Source of the DNA: Thermococci archaeon | Lineage (GTDB): Archaea; Methanobacteriota_B; Thermococci; Thermococcales; Thermococcaceae | Reading direction: 5' to 3' | NCBI GenBank assembly: GCA_003660485.1 | Contig: QMUI01000051.1 | Span: 1-6,491, forward strand | Length of the DNA: 6,491 nucleotides | Shown: positions 4,364 to 6,491 of the stretch, piece by piece | How positions within the stretch are numbered: the stretch's first letter is position 1 | Layout of the letters: every line of letters starts with the position of its first letter | Notes under the pieces: generated by a model | The model's database searches: none | What the model was told of the DNA's origin: nothing | Seen by the model: the letters and a program-made list of their open reading frames with translations, nothing else | Program-made: the position numbers and the translations under genes

Positions 4364-5340
4364 GCCTTAGCGTAGAGCCAGCAGGCAACGTAATGATCCT
4401 TTTCAACTTCAACCATTGGAGGCTCTTCTTTGTCACATAGCCCTGCCTTGGCGTAGGGACATCTTGGGTGGAACCTGCAACCCTTCGGTGGATTTATTGG
4501 ACTTGGGGGCTCTCCAGTAACCTTCATCCTTTTCTTTTTCATTTCCCTAGCAATATCTGGATCTGGTATCGGTATAGCCGAGAAGAGCATCTGAGTGTAC
4601 GGGTGTAGTGGGTTTTCAAAGATCTTATCTGCAGGACCCACCTCAACAAGCTTGCCCAAGTACATGACTCCCATCCTGTCGCTCATGTACTTTACGACAC
4701 CTAGGTCGTGGCTAATGAATAGATATGTGAAGCCATGTTTTTCCTGAAGTTCTTTCAATGTGTTTAAGATGTTAGCTTGAACTGAAACATCTAGAGCTGA
4801 GGTAGGCTCGTCCAAAACTATGAACTCAGGTTTTAGTGCCAGTAATCTAGCCAAGGCTATTCTCTGTCTTTGACCACCAGAGAATTCGTGGGGGTAACGA
4901 TAGAGGTGCATCTCATTTAGCCCAACGCTCTCTAGTAGCTTTATCACGAATTCCTCAGGATCATCAACCTGGATTCCATGGAATCTAACGGGCTCCATAA
5001 TTATTTGGAATACAGTCTGTCTAGGGTCAAGGGAGGAATAAGGGTCCTGAAACATTATCTGGGCTTTTCTTCTAAACCACTTCAACTCTTCTCCCTTTAG
5101 TTTCGTAACATCCTTGCCCATAAAGATTATTTTGCCACTAGTCGGTTCTATTAGTCTGAGAATTGTTCTTCCGGTAGTTGTTTTACCACAGCCACTTTCT
5201 CCAACTAAACCGAAAGTCTCACCCTTCTGTATCTCAAAGCTTATCCCATCTACAGCTTTAACCCATCCAACTGTCCTAAGGAGCCCTCTTACTGGAAAGT
5301 ATTTCTTTAGATTCTCAACCTTAAGTACTGGCTCGCCCAT
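4360..5340 (-). CDS. oppF: Oligopeptide/dipeptide-type ABC transporter ATP-binding protein (OppF/DppF)
   Basis: A 326-residue cytoplasmic ATPase that powers an Opp/Dpp-family importer as a heterodimer with OppD. Motifs: Walker A GESGCGKT (47-54), Q-loop FQDP (Q98), signature SGGQR (154-158), Walker B FIVLDE (173-178), D-loop SALD (181-184) and switch histidine H211. After the nucleotide-binding domain comes the family-specific C-terminal extension: LHPYTQ (245-250), then four cysteines in CRFHPRC (288, 294), 302 and 320, the pattern of the 4Fe-4S site reported in some DppD/OppD-type proteins. The start ATG follows an excellent GAGGTGAT, which itself overlaps the oppD TGA stop. In Thermococcales, Opp-type systems carry peptides or oligosaccharides such as cellobiose or mannooligosaccharides, so the substrate cannot be decided without the binding protein. 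Confidence 0.95.
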   Translation of the reverse strand: MGEPVLKVENLKKYFPVRGLLRTVGWVKAVDGISFEIQKGETFGLVGESGCGKTTTGRTILRLIEPTSGKIIFMGKDVTKLKGEELKWFRRKAQIMFQDPYSSLDPRQTVFQIIMEPVRFHGIQVDDPEEFVIKLLESVGLNEMHLYRYPHEFSGGQRQRIALARLLALKPEFIVLDEPTSALDVSVQANILNTLKELQEKHGFTYLFISHDLGVVKYMSDRMGVMYLGKLVEVGPADKIFENPLHPYTQMLFSAIPIPDPDIAREMKKKRMKVTGEPPSPINPPKGCRFHPRCPYAKAGLCDKEEPPMVEVEKDHYVACWLYAKA

Positions 5341-5350
5341 TTATATCACC

Positions 5351-6331
5351 TCAGTAAAGATGACAGGCAACAAAGTGACCGGGCTCAATTTCCTTCATCT
5401 CAGGTACTTTCTGTTTGCATATCTCCATAGTCCTAGGACATCTTGGATGGAACCTACATCCCGAAGGTGGCGTAATTAGATTGGGAACTGTTCCAGGTAT
5501 AGCCTCCAACTTCTCTATCTTTGTCATTGGATTAGGTACCGCCTTTAGCAGACCCTGGGTGTAGGGATGTAGGGGATTCCTGAATATCTGATCAACACTT
5601 CCAATTTCAACGATTTTTCCTGCGTACATAACAGCCACTCTATCAGCGGTCTCCGCAACAACTCCAAGATTGTGGGTAATTAAAATAATTGTCGCCTTAT
5701 ATTCCTTCTTCATCTTCTCCAATAATTCGAGAATCTGAGCCTGAACGGTAACATCTAAGGCCGTTGTTGGCTCGTCAGCTATTAGTATCCTCGGATTATT
5801 TGAAACTCCAATTCCAATGACGACTCTCTGCTTCATTCCTCCTGAGAGCTCGTGAGGATAGTTATTTACTCTCCTCTCTGGATCAGGTATCAAAACAGAT
5901 TTGAGAATTTGAACGGCCTTTTGAATGCCCTCCTTTATATTCTTAATCTTTCCATGTACCTCCATGGCTTCAGCTATCTGATAGCCAACGGTATAGAGTG
6001 GGTCTAAAGAGGAGTGGGGATCCTGAAAGATATATGCTATTTCATTTCCCCTGATTTCCCTTATCTCCTCTTCACTCAGCTTTAAGAGGTCGACAACACT
6101 TCCATCTTCTCTGTAATACAAAACTTGACCCTCAACAATCCTTCCTGGGCTCTCAATTAGTTGGGTGAGGGCTCTAGATGTAACACTCTTTCCACACCCA
6201 GTTTCACCTACTAAGGCAAATGTTTCACCTTTGTATACATCAAATGAAACCTTCTCTATTGCTTTTACAATTCCAGCATAAGTATAAAAGTGGACGGTAA
6301 GATTTCTAACTTGGAGGATAGGTTCAGGCAC
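5351..6331 (-). CDS. oppD: Oligopeptide/dipeptide-type ABC transporter ATP-binding protein (OppD/DppD)
   Basis: A 326-residue partner ATPase of OppF. Motifs counted from GTG 6331: Walker A GETGCGKS (42-49), Q-loop FQDP (Q103), signature LSGGM (162-166; the Met variant is normal for OppD), Walker B ILIADE (182-187), TALD (190-193) and switch histidine H220. The C-terminal extension has LHPYTQ and four cysteines (about 292, 298, 305, 323), as in OppF. The start is uncertain. GTG 6331 gives MPEPILQVRNL, a common beginning in this family, nine bases after GGAGG (complement of 6341-6345). GTG 6340 would add three residues but touches that ribosome binding site directly. With 6331 the gene overlaps the oppC end by eight bases. 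The stop is 10 bases before the oppF start, so the two are translationally coupled. Confidence 0.95.
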   Translation of the reverse strand: MPEPILQVRNLTVHFYTYAGIVKAIEKVSFDVYKGETFALVGETGCGKSVTSRALTQLIESPGRIVEGQVLYYREDGSVVDLLKLSEEEIREIRGNEIAYIFQDPHSSLDPLYTVGYQIAEAMEVHGKIKNIKEGIQKAVQILKSVLIPDPERRVNNYPHELSGGMKQRVVIGIGVSNNPRILIADEPTTALDVTVQAQILELLEKMKKEYKATIILITHNLGVVAETADRVAVMYAGKIVEIGSVDQIFRNPLHPYTQGLLKAVPNPMTKIEKLEAIPGTVPNLITPPSGCRFHPRCPRTMEICKQKVPEMKEIEPGHFVACHLY

Positions 6332-6491
6332 CCTCCTCACCCTCCTTTTGCTTCTTAACTTTGAATTCTATACTCCTTCTCGTCCTTGGATCGAGGACAT
6401 CTCTCAGACCGTCACCAAGTAGGTTCCATCCCAAGGCGGTTAGCAGAACTACTAGCCCCGGATAAAAGACAAGCCACCAGCATCTTGGGAA
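6324..6491 (-). CDS. oppC: Opp/Dpp-family ABC transporter permease OppC/DppC (C-terminal part only)
   Basis: The last 55 codons of a membrane permease that continues past the right edge. The frame reads FPRCWWLVFYPGLVVLLTAL, then GWNLLGDGLRDVLDPR, ending in a charged tail (RRSIEFKVKKQKEGEEGA) before TGA (complement of 6324-6326). The WW-L-x-x-PG membrane helix followed by NLLGDGLRDxLDPR is the typical end of DppC/OppC, the second permease of these importers. It overlaps oppD, giving the standard order permease, ATPase D, ATPase F. The upstream permease B and the binding protein are not in the window. The tail is longer than the usual short extension after LDPR, which may be lineage-specific. 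Confidence 0.9.
   Translation of the reverse strand, partial: FPRCWWLVFYPGLVVLLTALGWNLLGDGLRDVLDPRTRRSIEFKVKKQKEGEEGA

Noticed and set aside
5340..5356. The string CTGAGGTGATAT before oppF, identical to that before fen, as a second C/D sRNA end or a repeat
   Set aside because: No C, D' or C' boxes lie upstream of it in oppD. The match is explained by both genes having an extended GAGGTGAT ribosome binding site.
5114..5479. A 121-codon plus-strand frame opposite oppF and oppD
   Set aside because: It is antisense to the conserved Walker A region and the oppD end, with no ribosome binding site or recognisable domain.

Overview
The window looks like chromosomal DNA of a hyperthermophilic archaeon of the Thermococcales, most likely a Pyrococcus. 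The evidence is the protein content: a FEN-1 that can be followed residue by residue against Pyrococcus FEN-1, an archaeal Trm5, and an archaeal phosphoglycolate-phosphatase-type HAD protein. TATA-like boxes, GGTGAT/GGAGG ribosome binding sites and a box C/D sRNA agree. The protein genes are AT-rich, while one structured RNA at 165-320 is strikingly GC-rich, as stable RNAs of hyperthermophiles are. I saw no mobile element, CRISPR array, tRNA or rRNA.

Left part (1-1816). The start of a HAD phosphatase gene reads leftward off the edge. Diverging from it is a three-gene rightward operon with an elaborate 5' leader. The leader carries (i) a long hairpin with a kink-turn-like bend, a loop-E-like AGUA/GAA motif and a GCAA tetraloop (167-223); (ii) a near-perfect fluoride (crcB-motif) riboswitch aptamer (226-292); and (iii) a translational switch in which aptamer strands are perfectly complementary to the ribosome binding site and the first codons. 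The first gene is not a fluoride exporter or other usual fluoride-riboswitch target. It encodes a protein of prenyltransferase/alpha-alpha-toroid repeats, followed by two small coiled-coil proteins, the second apparently frameshifted at an A5 run. This is the most unusual part of the window.

Middle (1817-3954). trm5 (tRNA G37 N1-methyltransferase) has its own TATA box and converges on fen, their 3' ends overlapping by 14 bp. Immediately upstream of fen, on the same strand, lies a well-formed box C/D sRNA whose D box runs straight into the fen ribosome binding site.

Right part (3955-6491, all leftward). A PsiE-like small membrane protein lies downstream of an oligopeptide-type ABC transporter operon. 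The transporter reads oppC (3' end only), oppD, oppF, with very tight or overlapping junctions. A double U-tract after oppF probably ends that operon, and a TATA-like box overlapping the oppF stop codon probably gives psiE a leaderless transcript.
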